The position numbers and the translations under genes were made by a program. A stretch of DNA of 64,000 nt from assembly GCF_002355215.1 (NCBI RefSeq), contig NZ_AP014612.1, positions 310,001 through 374,000 of the forward strand. Direction: 5' to 3'. The notes under the pieces were generated by a model, which ran no database searches, was not told the DNA's origin, and saw nothing but the letters and a program-made list of their open reading frames with translations. Positions 38,555 to 48,745 of the stretch are shown here, in pieces. Source of the DNA: Streptococcus troglodytae (GTDB lineage Bacteria; Bacillota; Bacilli; Lactobacillales; Streptococcaceae). How positions within the stretch are numbered: position 1 is the stretch's first letter; every line of letters starts with the position of its first letter.

Positions 38555-39661
38555 GTGGAAGAATTATTTTGTATCGGCTGTGGTGCGCAAATTCAAACGA
38601 CAACCAAAGAGCAAGCTGGCTATACACCAAAATCAGCCTTGGAAAAGGGACTTGAAAATGGGGAAATATACTGTCAACGCTGTTTTAGACTGCGTCATTA
38701 TAACGAAATCACAGATGTGCATATTTCAGACGATGAATTCTTAAAGCTTCTCCATGAAGTGGGGGACAGCAGGGCTCTTGTTGTTAATGTGATTGATGTT
38801 TTTGATTTTAATGGCTCCGTCATACCGGGTTTGCAGCGTTTTATCTCTGGCAATGATTTGCTTTTAGTGGGCAATAAAGCGGATATTCTCCCTAAGTCAG
38901 TTAAGTCCGTAAAAATAACACAGTGGCTGATGGAACGTGCTCATGAAGAGGGCTTGCGACCACTGGATGTTGTTTTAACGAGCGCTCAAAACAAATGGGC
39001 TATTAAAGAGCTCATTGACAAGATAGAAAAACTCCGCCAAGGACGTGATGTCTATGTTGTCGGTGTCACTAATGTTGGGAAATCCACTCTTATCAATGCC
39101 ATTATTCAGGAAATCACTGGTGATAAAAATATTATAACAACATCGCGTTTTCCGGGAACGACCCTAGATAAGATTAAAATTCCTCTGGATGACGGTTCCT
39201 ATATTTTTGATACGCCAGGGATTATCCACCGTCATCAGATGGCTCATTACTTATCAGACAAGGCTCTCAAGTATATCAGTCCTAAAAAAGAAATCAAGCC
39301 TAAAACTTATCAGCTCAATCCTGAACAGACGCTCTTTTTAGGCGGTTTGGCTCGTTTTGATTATGTAATGGGTGATAAGCAAGGTTTTACAGCTTATTTT
39401 GATAATAATCTCAAATTACATAGAACTAAGTTGGCTGGAGCGGATGCTTTCTATGACAAACATATTGGCAGCCTTTTGACGCCGCCAGATAAGAAAGAAA
39501 TGGCAGCCTTTCCCAAATTGGTAAGGCATGAACTTATGATACAAGAAAAGACAGATCTTGTTTTTTCAGGTTTAGGTTGGATTCGCATCAATGGCAGAGC
39601 CAAAATTGCTGCTTGGGCACCTGAAGGGGTTGCTGTTATGACGAGAAAAGCCTTGATTTGA
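38555..39661 (+). CDS. yqeH: Ribosome biogenesis GTPase YqeH
   Basis: Circularly permuted GTPase needed for 30S assembly. The N-terminal zinc finger is CIGCG...CQRCF. G motifs occur in permuted order: VGNKADIL (G4), then VGVTNVGKSTLIN (G1), FPGTTL (G2) and DTPG (G3). The C-terminal domain is about 220-368. It starts immediately after the yqeG stop. Confidence 0.95.
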   Translation: MEELFCIGCGAQIQTTTKEQAGYTPKSALEKGLENGEIYCQRCFRLRHYNEITDVHISDDEFLKLLHEVGDSRALVVNVIDVFDFNGSVIPGLQRFISGNDLLLVGNKADILPKSVKSVKITQWLMERAHEEGLRPLDVVLTSAQNKWAIKELIDKIEKLRQGRDVYVVGVTNVGKSTLINAIIQEITGDKNIITTSRFPGTTLDKIKIPLDDGSYIFDTPGIIHRHQMAHYLSDKALKYISPKKEIKPKTYQLNPEQTLFLGGLARFDYVMGDKQGFTAYFDNNLKLHRTKLAGADAFYDKHIGSLLTPPDKKEMAAFPKLVRHELMIQEKTDLVFSGLGWIRINGRAKIAAWAPEGVAVMTRKALI

Positions 39662-39716
39662 CTTATCTAGATGTTAGGCTTATAACCCTACCATTTTAAT
39701 AAAAGGAAAAATAAAT

Positions 39717-40025
39717 ATGCTTACAAGTAAACAGCGTGCCTTTTTAAAATCGGAGGCACATTCTCTGAAACCCATTGTGCAGATTGGGAAAAATGGTCTC
39801 AACGACCAAATCAAAACTAGCGTTAGAAACGCTCTTGATGCACGTGAATTGATTAAAGTAACTCTTTTGCAGAACACTGATGAGGATATTCACGAAGTGG
39901 CTGAAATTCTGGAAGATGAGATTGGTTTGGATACTGTCCTTAAAATTGGGCGCACTTTAATTCTTTATAAGGAGTCCAGTCGTAAGGAAAATCGGAAACT
40001 TTCGGTCAAGGTTAAAGCAATCTAA
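39717..40025 (+). CDS. yhbY: YhbY-family ribosome assembly RNA-binding protein
   Basis: 102-residue CRM-domain protein: LTSKQRAFLKSEAHSLKPIVQIGKNGLND with the conserved GKNG loop. Related proteins bind pre-50S particles. It lies between yqeH and nadD in the conserved cluster. Confidence 0.94.
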   Translation: MLTSKQRAFLKSEAHSLKPIVQIGKNGLNDQIKTSVRNALDARELIKVTLLQNTDEDIHEVAEILEDEIGLDTVLKIGRTLILYKESSRKENRKLSVKVKAI

Positions 40026-40051
40026 AGAATGATTGTGATAATGGAGGCAAG

Positions 40052-40684
40052 ATGGCTTTAGAACTGTTAACACCTTTTACTAAGGTGGAGTTGGAAGAAG
40101 AAAGAAAAGATAAAAGCCGGAAACAAGTCGGTATTTTAGGCGGGAATTTTAATCCGGTTCACAATGCTCATCTGTTGGTAGCGGATCAAGTTCGTCAGCA
40201 ACTGGGATTGGATGAGGTCTTGCTGATGCCAGAATATAAACCACCACATGTTGATAAGAAGGAAACCATTGATGAAAAACATCGGCTAAAGATGCTGGAA
40301 TTGGCTATTAAAGGTATTGAAGGCTTGGCTATTGAGACCATTGAACTCAAACGTAAAGGAGTCTCTTATACCTACGACACCATGAAAGATTTGATTGAAC
40401 AAAATCCTGATGTTGATTATTATTTTATTATTGGTGCCGATATGGTAGACTATTTGCCTAAGTGGCATAAGATTGACGAGCTGATTCAGATGGTACAATT
40501 TGTTGGCGTACAGCGTCCTAAATATAAGGCTGGAACTTCCTATCCTGTCATTTGGGTGGATGTACCGCTTATGGATATTTCCTCTAGTATGATTCGAGAT
40601 TTCATCCGTAAGAATAGAAAGCCGAATTTTCTTTTGCCAAAACCGGTTCTTGATTATATTAAGAAAGAAGGACTTTATCAATGA
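40052..40684 (+). CDS. nadD: Nicotinate-nucleotide adenylyltransferase
   Basis: Makes deamido-NAD from nicotinate mononucleotide and ATP. 210 residues with [21 protein letters not shown] (HxGH-type site: HNAH), [10 protein letters not shown] and the C-terminal [11 protein letters not shown] motif. The stop overlaps the yqeK start by 4 nt. It completes NAD salvage together with pncA elsewhere in the window. Confidence 0.95.
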   Translation: MALELLTPFTKVELEEERKDKSRKQVGILGGNFNPVHNAHLLVADQVRQQLGLDEVLLMPEYKPPHVDKKETIDEKHRLKMLELAIKGIEGLAIETIELKRKGVSYTYDTMKDLIEQNPDVDYYFIIGADMVDYLPKWHKIDELIQMVQFVGVQRPKYKAGTSYPVIWVDVPLMDISSSMIRDFIRKNRKPNFLLPKPVLDYIKKEGLYQ

Positions 40685-41274
40685 CTTATGAAGCTTATAT
40701 TGGCATAAACCGAGATGAGTTACTGAAAAGACTTAAATCGGTAGTTCCTAAAAAGCGTTTAAGACACATGATAGGTGTCGAAAAGGCTAGTATTTATTTG
40801 GCTGAAATCAATGGTTATGACACTGAAAAAGCTGGCTTAGCAGGGCTTTTGCATGATTATGCCAAGAAATTATCTGATCAGGAATTTTTACAACTCATTG
40901 ATAAGTACCATCTTGATTCGCAATTAAAAAATTGGGGCAATAATGTCTGGCATGGAATGGTTGGGATTTATAAAATTCAAGAAGATTTAGGCCTGAAGGA
41001 ACAGGAAGTCCTGCGTGCCATTGAAATTCATACTGTAGGTTCTAGTCACATGTCAACTTTGGATAAAATTGTTTATGTTGCTGATTATATCGAATGCAAT
41101 CGTGATTTTTCGGGGGTGGACAAGGCACGTGCCATTGCAGAAACGTCATTGAATAAGGCTGTTGCTTATGAGACAGCTAGGACAGTTGCATTTTTGGCTA
41201 GTAAAGGTTTGAAAATTTATCCGCAAACTCTGGAAACTTATAATGCTTATGTGGACTATTTAAGAGAGGATTAA
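40681..41274 (+). CDS. yqeK: HD-domain hydrolase YqeK
   Basis: 197 residues. HD-domain metal ligands are visible: [34 protein letters not shown] and [13 protein letters not shown]. Members of this family hydrolyse diadenosine tetraphosphate symmetrically to ADP. The gene overlaps nadD by 4 nt and abuts rsfS. Confidence 0.93.
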   Translation: MTYEAYIGINRDELLKRLKSVVPKKRLRHMIGVEKASIYLAEINGYDTEKAGLAGLLHDYAKKLSDQEFLQLIDKYHLDSQLKNWGNNVWHGMVGIYKIQEDLGLKEQEVLRAIEIHTVGSSHMSTLDKIVYVADYIECNRDFSGVDKARAIAETSLNKAVAYETARTVAFLASKGLKIYPQTLETYNAYVDYLRED

Positions 41275-41627
41275 ATGAAGGAAAAAAATTACTGGAATTA
41301 ATCGTTAAGGCCGCTGATGAAAAGCGGGCTGAAGATATTGTTGTGATGGATTTGCAGGGTCTGACAACCTTGACAGATTACTTTGTTATTATGCATGCGA
41401 CTAATAGCCGTCAACTGGAAGCTATTGCTGAAAATATTCGTGAGAAGGTGCTTAAAGCTGGAGGCAATGCTAGCCATATTGAAGGTGATTCTAAAGGTGG
41501 CTGGGTGCTGCTTGACCTCAGTGATGTTGTTGTTCATATCTTTTCAGAAGATGAACGTTACCATTACAATCTCGAAAAACTTTGGCATGAAGCGCCAATA
41601 GTGGACATGTCAGAATACTTAGCATAA
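41275..41627 (+). CDS. rsfS: Ribosomal silencing factor RsfS (frame broken at the 5' end)
   Basis: Binds L14 and blocks subunit joining in starvation. The ATG at 41275 directly follows the yqeK stop, but the A7 tract 41282-41288 lacks one base. Restoring it gives [47 protein letters not shown]..., the normal RsfS start, joining the long frame to 41627. [18 protein letters not shown] is the family C-terminus. Confidence 0.92.
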
Positions 41628-41631
41628 ATGA

Positions 41632-41655
41632 CAACCTTGCCAGACGGCAAGGTTT
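41632..41655 (+). terminator. rsfS terminator
   Basis: ACCTTGCC-AGAC-GGCAAGGTTTTT hairpin directly after the rsfS stop. Confidence 0.85.
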
Positions 41656-41673
41656 TTGAAAACAAGAGAAAAT

Positions 41674-41876
41674 CTAGTGAGCCCCTAACAGTATGCTTTG
41701 TGGCAGGAAATTTGTAAGAAAGGACAGAAGGCGAGCAAAACGAGCCTTACACGATAAGTGCTGTTGTGGTGAAAAGATAGTAACAGTTTACTTGTGTTAC
41801 TATCAAGGAAAACCGAAAGATTTAGGCTTTCTTTAGGAATGGAAGCACGTAGTGGGTCGCTTCCGACCTCACCATC
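41674..41876 (+). ncRNA. Candidate structured RNA between rsfS and yqeM
   Basis: A 240-bp gene-free stretch with closely packed stems: GGC-GAGCAAAACGA-GCC (about 41730-41746), GATAGTAACA/TGTGTTACTATC (41776-41804), AAAG-loop-CTTT (41816-41832) and GGAAGC/GCTTCC (41841-41864). An outer GTGAG/CTCAC pair (41677-41681 with about 41868-41872) closes them. It sits between the rsfS terminator and the methyltransferase start. No known RNA family was recognised. It may be a leader of yqeM or an independent RNA. Confidence 0.45.
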
Positions 41877-41900
41877 TAAAGCAACTATCAAAAACAAAAG

Positions 41901-42647
41901 ATGACAAATTATCAAAAATTCGCTGCCGTCTACGACAGCATCATGGATGATTCACTTTACGATCAATGGACCGACTTTTCACTCCGCCATTTTCCCAAAA
42001 AGAAAAGTGCTAAGCTTTTAGAATTAGCTTGTGGAACGGGTATTCAGTCTATTCGTTTCAAGCAGGCTGGTTTTGATGTGACAGGGCTGGATTTGAGCCA
42101 AGATATGCTGAATTTGGCTCGCAAACGTGCTGAGGCAGCAGATTTGGATATTCCGTTTATTCAAGGCAATATGCTAGAGTTGTCGCATCTGGATCAGTTT
42201 GATTTGGTGACTTGCTATTCGGATTCCCTTTGTTATATGGAAGATGAAGTGGCCCTAGGCGATGTTTTTGAGCAGGTCTACGCTCATCTAAATAGCGGCG
42301 GGATTTTTATCTTTGATGTGCATTCGACCTACCAGATGGATGAGGTTTTTCCGGGTTACGCTTATCATGAAAACGCGGAAGACTTTGCCATGCTCTGGGA
42401 CACTTATAGAGATGAGGCACCGCATTCGGTTGTGCATGAATTAACTTTCTTCATTCAAGATGATGATGGTCGTTTTACCCGCTATGATGAGGTTCACGAA
42501 GAGCGCACCTATGACCTGTTGACCTATGATATTTTGCTGGAACAGGCAGGTTTCAAAACTGTCAAGGTTTACGCAGATTTTACAGATGATACCCCTAAAG
42601 AAGATAGTAAACGTTGGTTTTTTGTAGCAGAGAAAAGAGAAGAATGA
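41901..42647 (+). CDS. yqeM: SAM-dependent methyltransferase YqeM
   Basis: 248 residues, class I methyltransferase. Motif I is LLELACGTGIQSIRF and the acidic strand 2 is TGLDLSQDMLNLARKRA, followed by IQGNMLELSHLDQFDLVTCY. It occupies the position of yqeM in the conserved cluster. Substrate unknown. The start follows a possible structured leader. Confidence 0.9.
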   Translation: MTNYQKFAAVYDSIMDDSLYDQWTDFSLRHFPKKKSAKLLELACGTGIQSIRFKQAGFDVTGLDLSQDMLNLARKRAEAADLDIPFIQGNMLELSHLDQFDLVTCYSDSLCYMEDEVALGDVFEQVYAHLNSGGIFIFDVHSTYQMDEVFPGYAYHENAEDFAMLWDTYRDEAPHSVVHELTFFIQDDDGRFTRYDEVHEERTYDLLTYDILLEQAGFKTVKVYADFTDDTPKEDSKRWFFVAEKREE

Positions 42648-42650
42648 CCT

Positions 42651-43295
42651 ATGAATAATTTGTTATTTGTGTTAGGACTGGGCTTAGCAGGCATTGACCC
42701 TGTTGGTATGATCCTGCTGATTGCCATGCAGGCGGCGGGCTTATCTAAGAAAAGAGTCTATCTTTTTGGCAGCTTGGTTCTTTTTGGAACGGTCTTACTA
42801 GGTTTTGTTTTATCAATCATATTAGGAAATGGCATATCGAATATAGCACAAGCCCTTGGTCAACTCCCTAATATAGCCTGGGTTTGGATTTATGTGGTGC
42901 TTATTGCTGCCTTGATTGCTTGGGGCGTCAAACGTCTGCTGACAGTAGAAGAATTGAACAGTCAAAGCAGTCAAAAGAGCAACAAGGGCATCTATGCAGC
43001 AGCGATTTTCATGATTTACACAGCCATTGTGGATCCCACGTTTTTAGCTGTGCTAGCCTTGTCTGGTCAAGTAAACAATGCCCTCTTATCGCTACTATGT
43101 AATCTCATCTGGGTACTTATCAGCCAAAGCCCGCTCTTCTTGTTGATTTTGGCTGTTATGTCTAACAAACACCACCTATTTATTGATAAATTTAATGCTT
43201 TCTACGACAGATGCAGACAGCCTATCAAGTGTGGGATAACGGGCCTCATCTTTTTATCTGCGCTTGTATTGCTGATAGACTTATCTTTTTATTGA
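42651..43295 (+). CDS. Six-span membrane protein of unknown function
   Basis: 214 residues with about six hydrophobic spans. The N-terminal FVLGLGLAGIDPVGMILLIAMQAAGLSKKRVYLFGSLVLFGTVLLGFVLS resembles LysE/GAP-type small transporters (first span with GxDP-V). A hydrophilic loop is at about 100-118. Starts 3 nt after the yqeM stop and precedes tmcAL. Possible exporter; no substrate can be named. Confidence 0.75.
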   Translation: MNNLLFVLGLGLAGIDPVGMILLIAMQAAGLSKKRVYLFGSLVLFGTVLLGFVLSIILGNGISNIAQALGQLPNIAWVWIYVVLIAALIAWGVKRLLTVEELNSQSSQKSNKGIYAAAIFMIYTAIVDPTFLAVLALSGQVNNALLSLLCNLIWVLISQSPLFLLILAVMSNKHHLFIDKFNAFYDRCRQPIKCGITGLIFLSALVLLIDLSFY

Positions 43296-43337
43296 CTTTC
43301 AGATAACTGGTTTTTAGGATAAAATGGAGGAAATCTC

Positions 43338-44441
43338 ATGACCACAACAGGCATTATCGCTGAATTTAATCCCTTTCATAATGGGCATAAGTACCTACTG
43401 GAGCAGGCGCAGGGGCTGAAGATTGTTGCTATGTCCGGTAATTTCGTCCAGCGGGGTGAGCCTGCCATCATTGATAAGTGGACACGAGCACAAATGGCGC
43501 TGGAAAATGGCGCTGACCTTGTGGTTGAACTCCCTTTTTTGGTTGCTGTTCAGTCGGCCGATTATTTTGCCAGCGGATCAGTGGATATCTTAGCTAAACT
43601 CGGCATTGATACCCTTGCTTTCGGTACAGAAACTGCTCTGAACTATAATGGCTTGTCTACTATTTATGGAAAAATGGCAGAGCAGATGAGTGAATTCCTC
43701 ACAACGTTACCTGAGGAGCTCAGCTATCCCCAGAAAACCCAAAAAATGTGGGAAAAATTTGCGGGTGTTCAGTTCACAGGAGACACTCCAAATCATATTC
43801 TTGCTTTGGCCTATGCCAAGGCTTGCGCAGGAAGAAATATACGATTACGGCCTATCCAACGACGAGGAGCAGATTATCATTCTACGGAAAAAACTGTGGC
43901 CTACGCTTCCGCGACCAGTTTACGTTATCACCGGCAGGATCCAGCCTTTGTGGCTAAAAGCATGCCCAATGCAAACCTTTTTCAAACGAGCCCACAAGTG
44001 ACTTGGGAAGACTATTTTCAGCTTCTGAAATACCAGATTGCAACCCAGCCAGATCTAACACAAATCTTTCAGGTCAATGAAGAATTGACTATCCGCATCA
44101 AAAAAGCCATTCGTCAGGCAAAAACCATTGACCAATTAGTAGAAGCAGTCGCAACCAAACGCTATACAAAAGCGCGCGTGCGCCGCATCTTAATTTATAT
44201 CTTAATTGGTGCGCGTGAAACTAGCCTACCGCAGGGCATTCACATCCTTGGTTTCACAGCCGCTGGTCGTAAGCACTTGGCTAAGATCAAGGACAAAACC
44301 CAGATCATCTCCCGAATCGGCTCTAGTCCATGGGATCCATTGACCCAACAAGTTGACCAAGTCTACCAACTCGGAAATCCACAAATAGCCGAACAAACAT
44401 GGGGACGCGTGCCCTTAAATATTGAAAATGAAGTCCAGTAA
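43338..44441 (+). CDS. tmcAL: tRNA(Met) cytidine acetate ligase
   Basis: YlbM/TmcAL family. Uses acetate and ATP to acetylate the wobble cytidine of elongator tRNA-Met. The N-terminal nucleotidyltransferase-like motif [20 protein letters not shown] is intact, with [24 protein letters not shown] and ADLVVELPF. 367 residues. Its last 59 bp are repeated at 46967-47025 beyond an accessory island, so the 3' end seen here may have come in with that island. Confidence 0.92.
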   Translation: MTTTGIIAEFNPFHNGHKYLLEQAQGLKIVAMSGNFVQRGEPAIIDKWTRAQMALENGADLVVELPFLVAVQSADYFASGSVDILAKLGIDTLAFGTETALNYNGLSTIYGKMAEQMSEFLTTLPEELSYPQKTQKMWEKFAGVQFTGDTPNHILALAYAKACAGRNIRLRPIQRRGADYHSTEKTVAYASATSLRYHRQDPAFVAKSMPNANLFQTSPQVTWEDYFQLLKYQIATQPDLTQIFQVNEELTIRIKKAIRQAKTIDQLVEAVATKRYTKARVRRILIYILIGARETSLPQGIHILGFTAAGRKHLAKIKDKTQIISRIGSSPWDPLTQQVDQVYQLGNPQIAEQTWGRVPLNIENEVQ

Positions 44442-44571
44442 AACAGTAGGAACTTCATTTTTTTGTATTGGAGAACAAAAAGCACAAAAAAACGAAACTT
44501 TTTTGTATCGGAATACAAAAGATTGAATAAAATTATCGTTTTGTTATAATATTATTAAAGAGGTAAAAATT

Positions 44572-45752
44572 ATGATTGAAAGAACTGATTATTTAAATAA
44601 GTTAAAAGAATTCAGAGATAAAAAATTTATTAAAGTAGTAACGGGGGTTCGTCGTTCTGGGAAATCAACGCTTTTTCAGCAATTTAGGGATTATTTACAA
44701 AAAAATGGTGTAGAACAGAAACAAATCATCAATCTCAATTTTGAAGATCTGGCTATTGAAGACTTGAAAGACTACCATAAGCTATACCATTACATTATCG
44801 AGCGATTAAATCATCAAAAGATGACCTATATTTTTCTGGATGAAGTCCAAGAAGTTCCAAATTTCCAGAGAGTTGTGGATTCACTTTATATTAATGATAA
44901 TGTGGATCTCTATTTGACTGGCTCCAACGCTCATATGCTATCTGGAGAATTGGCTACGCTTTTGTCTGGTCGTTATGTTGACTTGCAAATTTTACCGCTA
45001 TCTTTTAAAGAATACTATAGTTTGGCTGGCGGGGATAAGCGAGAAGCATGGAGAGCTTATTTTAGTCAAGGAGGTTTTCCTTATCTTACCCAGATTGATA
45101 ATCCAGAAATAAGACGCGATTATTTGCAGGGTATTTACAATACCGTACTATTGAAAGATGTTGTAGCTCGTAACACCATTCAAAATGTCAGTATTTTGGA
45201 AAGTCTCATTCGTTTTCTTTTTCTAATATCGGCAGCATTGCTTCTCCTAAAAAAATAGCTGATACCTTAACATCTTATGGTAGGAAAGTCAATTCAAGAA
45301 CGGTTGAAAACTATATTCAGGCTTTACTAGATGCCTTTATATTATATGAAGCTAGACGTTATGATATCAAAGGAAAGCAGCATCTCAAGACACTGGAAAA
45401 ATACTATATTGTTGATATAGGACTCCGCCATTTACTTATTCCAGAAAAAAATCAAGACTTAGGTCATATTTTAGAAAACATTATTTATCTAGAACTCATT
45501 CGTAGAGGTTATCAAGTTACCATTGGTAAAATAGGAACTCTTGAAGTTGATTTCATTGCTCAAAAAGGCGATGAAGTTGCTTATTATCAAATTTCAGCGA
45601 CGGTTTTGGATCCAACAACCCATGCCAGAGAAATAGCGCCACTCCAAAAAATCAAAGATAACCATCCAAAATATCTCCTCACACTGGATGACCTCACTAT
45701 AAATGAAGACGGCATCAAACACGAGAATGTTATTGACTTTTTGTTGGGGTGA
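44572..45752 (+). pseudogene. AAA ATPase with DUF4143-type C-terminus, frame broken
   Basis: First frame: VVTGVRRSGKSTLFQQF (Walker A), YIFLDEVQEV (Walker B), LYLTGSNAHMLSGELATLLSGR and EYYSLAGG, typical of the AAA-14/DUF4143 ATPases often found in accessory DNA. One base is missing in the T5 tract 45218-45222. Restoring it gives ...FLFSNIGSIASPKKIADTLTSYGRKVNSRTVENYIQAL and continues to 45752, including the nuclease-like EVDFIAQKG. Restored length about 393. AT-richer than its neighbours; lies in the island beyond tmcAL. Function unknown. Confidence 0.8.
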
Positions 45753-45772
45753 GGGAATAATAAAGTAGAATT

Positions 45773-45868
45773 ATGATAGAAATTAATGTTGAAAGAAGAG
45801 CACAAATATTGAATTTGCTGAATACGCAGTTTTTAATTCCTGAAGAGTATAAAGAAACAGCAAAGTAA
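45773..45868 (+). CDS. Short 31-residue frame, possible gene remnant
   Basis: MIEINVERRAQILNLLNTQFLIPEEYKETAK, 20 bp after the ATPase and 45 bp before the IS end. No strong ribosome site. It may be the start of a gene cut by the insertion sequence. Weak support. Confidence 0.25.
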   Translation: MIEINVERRAQILNLLNTQFLIPEEYKETAK

Positions 45869-45912
45869 GGTATTAAAAAATATACTAATGCAAATTATTC
45901 TGATAATATATT

Positions 45913-46856
45913 AACTCGTGGTGCTAGAAAAAAATCCTATGTTATAGGCAAAGATAGTCTGCTCTAACCAAAGCTCCAACCCCTTTAAACTTCTCGCTAA
46001 TGGCCTTTCGATGTCAAATTCAGAACATAAAACTGAAAATCGCGTTTCAATGGTTCTCCTTTCAGCCTTGAGCTTCCAATGATTATGTTGGTTAGCCTTT
46101 ACCATATTGCACCTCAAAGGTGTCCAAAAACAGTAGCCTTTCCGGGCTAAATGCTGTTTCAAAACCTTACTAAGATAACCTAAGTCCGCTAAAACAACAG
46201 GGGAAGTCGTGTTCTCAAGCAGGTCTTCGGCTACCTGACGTCATGTACAGAGGCTGGCGTCACAACATAATTGACAATAAATCCTGACAAGGTCACCAGT
46301 ATATGGGCTTTAAAGCCGTAACACCACATCTTTTTTGAAGGATTGTAGGCCACAGTTTCTTGATCCCTAAAACTACGAACCTTGTCGTTGCGAGCTGGTA
46401 AACAAACAGGTATGGAAAGCTATCCATTATCACCATATCATCCTGATGGAATGGCTCGGTCATGCCTTGATGAATAAGCTTCAATAAGGGAATCAAATAC
46501 CGAGTTCTTCGGTAAAATCGGGTTCTCTCTAAGCCAGTTTTTACAAGAAATAGCTGGCATAGCTGATAGAAGCGACGTTGATATCTGCTGCCGAATTCAG
46601 CCTGAAGTACTAGAAGAACAAGAATGGCATTGTCATTAACTTTACAATAGTTGACATTTGTTAGTTCTTTAGGCGCATAACGCCGATAATAGGAGGAACA
46701 TATGGTTTTTAATTGTTCCACACTGTATTGCAAGTGATGACGTTTAGCGGTATCATTTAAGTCGTTCATTTGGATGTCTCCTGTTCGTTTGATCACTAAC
46801 AGCATAGTCCAAATGGACTTTTTTATGAAATAAAAGATTAACTAGCACCACGGGTT
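45913..46856 (-). mobile_element. Decayed IS982-family element
   Basis: Terminal inverted repeats are AACTCGTGGTGCTAG (45913-45927) and CTAGCACCACGGGTT (about 46842-46856). Between them, on the minus strand, is a transposase in several frames. About 944 bp, the usual IS982 size. No clear target duplication was found. Confidence 0.8.
45921..46805 (-). pseudogene. IS982-type transposase, multiple frameshifts
   Basis: The first part reads SVEQLKTICSSYYRRYAP...ERTRFYRRTRYLIPLLKLIHQG...MVIMDSFP (first catalytic Asp). A further frame gives GFKAHILVTLSGFIVNYVVTPASVHDVR (DDE core), and the last part reads KQHLARKG...KAERRTIETRFSVLCSEFDIERPLARSLKGLELWLEQTIFAYNI, the IS982 C-terminus. Several shifts separate these, so it is inactive as read. 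Confidence 0.85.
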
Positions 46857-46966
46857 ACTTAATCATATGATATTATATCCCCCTATCTTTCCGTTAATTC
46901 ATCTATTGTTCTAAACGTTGGTGTAATAGGTAATGAGGTCTATCTACGTACGTGATAAAGTAGGCC

Positions 46967-47043
46967 GACCAAGTCTACCAACTCGGAAATTCACAAATAG
47001 CCGAACAAACATGGGGACGCGTGCCAATTAGAATAGATAACAC
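46967..47043 (+). repeat. Orphan second copy of the tmcAL 3' end
   Basis: Bases 46967-47025 match 44355-44413 (end of tmcAL) with one difference. The frame then continues RVPIRIDNTV and stops at 47043, against [11 protein letters not shown] in the resident gene: a diverged allele of the same terminus. It brackets the ATPase/IS982 island. Confidence 0.85.
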
Positions 47044-47102
47044 AGTCTAGTGTAAGACGAGATTAAAATACAGAAAAATTATCTTAAAAAATAATATCCC
47101 CC

Positions 47103-47133
47103 TTGACTCTCACGCAGCGTTATAGACTATACT
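47103..47133 (+). promoter_or_regulatory. MerR-type promoter/operator for the TipA-like regulator
   Basis: TTGACT (47103-47108) and TATACT (47128-47133) are separated by 19 bp. The long spacer is characteristic of promoters activated by MerR proteins. An imperfect palindrome, CTCACGCAGCGTTATAG, lies in the spacer. Confidence 0.75.
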
Positions 47134-47157
47134 GACAGTATGAGAGGAGATTCAATC

Positions 47158-47874
47158 ATGAAAACAGTTAAAGAAATGAGCAGGCCGTCAGGTGTCAGTG
47201 TGCGCACACTTCATTATTATGATGAAATCAATTTGCTGACACCCAGTTTTATTGCCAATAATGGCTATCGTTATTATGATGATAAAGCCTTTGAGCGCTT
47301 GCAGGAAATCTTGCTTTTTCGTGAACTGGAATTTCCTCTCAAAACAATCAAAGAGATTGTAGGGAATACGGCTTATGACAGGAATTTTGCTTTACAGGAA
47401 CAGATAAAGCTTTTAGAAATGAAGAAAGTACATCTGGAAAAAGTCATCAAGCATGCTAAATCCCTGCAAGAAGAAGGAGATAGTTATATGAAATTTGATG
47501 CTTATGACAAAACGGAACTGAAAGCTTTACAGGAAGAAGCTAAGCAAAGATGGGGAGAAACTGCGGCTTATCAGAAATTTGCAGCAAAAATATCAGATAA
47601 AGATTTTGCTCACATCAGCTCAGAAATGTCTGCTATTATGTCTGCTTTTGGTCGGTTAAAACAATTACCCTCCGACCATGCTGAAGTACAGCAGCAGGTA
47701 GAGAACTTGAGAAATTATATTAGTCAGAATTTTTATGATTGTAACAAAGATATCTTGGTTGGATTAGGTCAAATGTATACTGCGGACAATCGTTTTAGCC
47801 AAATGATTGATACTGCCGGCGGTCAGGGAACGGCTGCCTTTGTAGCACAAGCTATCACAGTTTACTGTCGTTAA
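47158..47874 (+). CDS. MerR-family regulator with TipAS antibiotic-binding domain
   Basis: Residues 1-70 form the MerR helix-turn-helix (VKEMSRPSGVSVRTLHYYDEINLLTPSFIANNGYRYY). A coiled-coil follows at about 75-110. Residues about 115-238 match the TipAS domain (RWGETAAYQKFA...DNRFSQMIDTAGGQGTAAFVAQAITVYC), known in relatives to trap thiopeptides or albicidin-like compounds. The ATG at 47158 follows GAGGAG. Its own MerR-type promoter suggests autoactivation on ligand binding. No efflux target gene is adjacent. Confidence 0.9.
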   Translation: MKTVKEMSRPSGVSVRTLHYYDEINLLTPSFIANNGYRYYDDKAFERLQEILLFRELEFPLKTIKEIVGNTAYDRNFALQEQIKLLEMKKVHLEKVIKHAKSLQEEGDSYMKFDAYDKTELKALQEEAKQRWGETAAYQKFAAKISDKDFAHISSEMSAIMSAFGRLKQLPSDHAEVQQQVENLRNYISQNFYDCNKDILVGLGQMYTADNRFSQMIDTAGGQGTAAFVAQAITVYCR

Positions 47875-48014
47875 AAGATGTTAGGGGCTTATTTAAAATC
47901 ATTTGCCTTTCTTCTATTTTACACACTTCTGTCAAAGTGCTATAATATTAGGGATTATGAATTTAGTTCTGCTATGTTCAAGAAACTAAAAACTAATTTA
48001 AGAGGAGAACTCCC

Positions 48015-48731
48015 ATGGGACGCAAATGGGCTAATATTGTCGCTAAAAAAACTGCTAAAGACGGTGCAAACTCTAAAGTTTATGCTAAGTTTGGTGTTGA
48101 AATCTATGTGGCTGCCAAGCAAGGTGGGCCAGATCCAGAATCAAATTCAGCCTTGAAATTTGTTTTGGAACGTGCTAAACAAGCACAGGTTCCAAAACAT
48201 GTCATTGATAAGGCTATTGATAAGGCTAAAGGAAACACGGATGAAACTTTCGTAGAAGGTCGTTACGAAGGTTTTGGACCAAATGGCTCCATGATTATTG
48301 TGGATACCTTGACTTCAAATGTTAACCGTACGGCAGCCAATCTTCGGACTGCCTTTGGTAAGAATGGCGGGAATATGGGAGCAGCTGGATCTGTTTCTTA
48401 TATGTTTGATAAAAAAGGTGTTATTGTCTTTGCAGGTGATGATGCAGACAGTATCTTTGAACAATTGCTTGAGGCTGATGTTGATGTTGAAGATGTTGAA
48501 GCGGAAGACGGTTCTGTAACAGTCTATACTGCTCCAACAGACCTTCACAGGGGTATTGAAGCGCTTCGTGCAGGCGGTGTTGCAGAATTTCAGGTGACTG
48601 AACTCGAAATGATTCCTCAATCAGAGGTAGTACTGGAAGGTGAGGACTTAGAAACCTTTGAACAGTTGATTGACGCTCTTGAAGACGATGATGATGTGCA
48701 AAAAGTTTATCACAATGTTGATGGCTTATAA
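48015..48731 (+). CDS. yebC: YebC/TACO1-family translation or transcription regulator
   Basis: 238 residues: [43 protein letters not shown] with the streptococcal form of the YebC N-terminus, then [28 protein letters not shown]. Recent work links the family to ribosome function at proline-rich stretches, and older work to transcription. GGAGAA lies before the ATG. The -10 TATAAT lies near 47940. Confidence 0.93.
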   Translation: MGRKWANIVAKKTAKDGANSKVYAKFGVEIYVAAKQGGPDPESNSALKFVLERAKQAQVPKHVIDKAIDKAKGNTDETFVEGRYEGFGPNGSMIIVDTLTSNVNRTAANLRTAFGKNGGNMGAAGSVSYMFDKKGVIVFAGDDADSIFEQLLEADVDVEDVEAEDGSVTVYTAPTDLHRGIEALRAGGVAEFQVTELEMIPQSEVVLEGEDLETFEQLIDALEDDDDVQKVYHNVDGL

Positions 48732-48745
48732 GAAAAGAGAATCCT

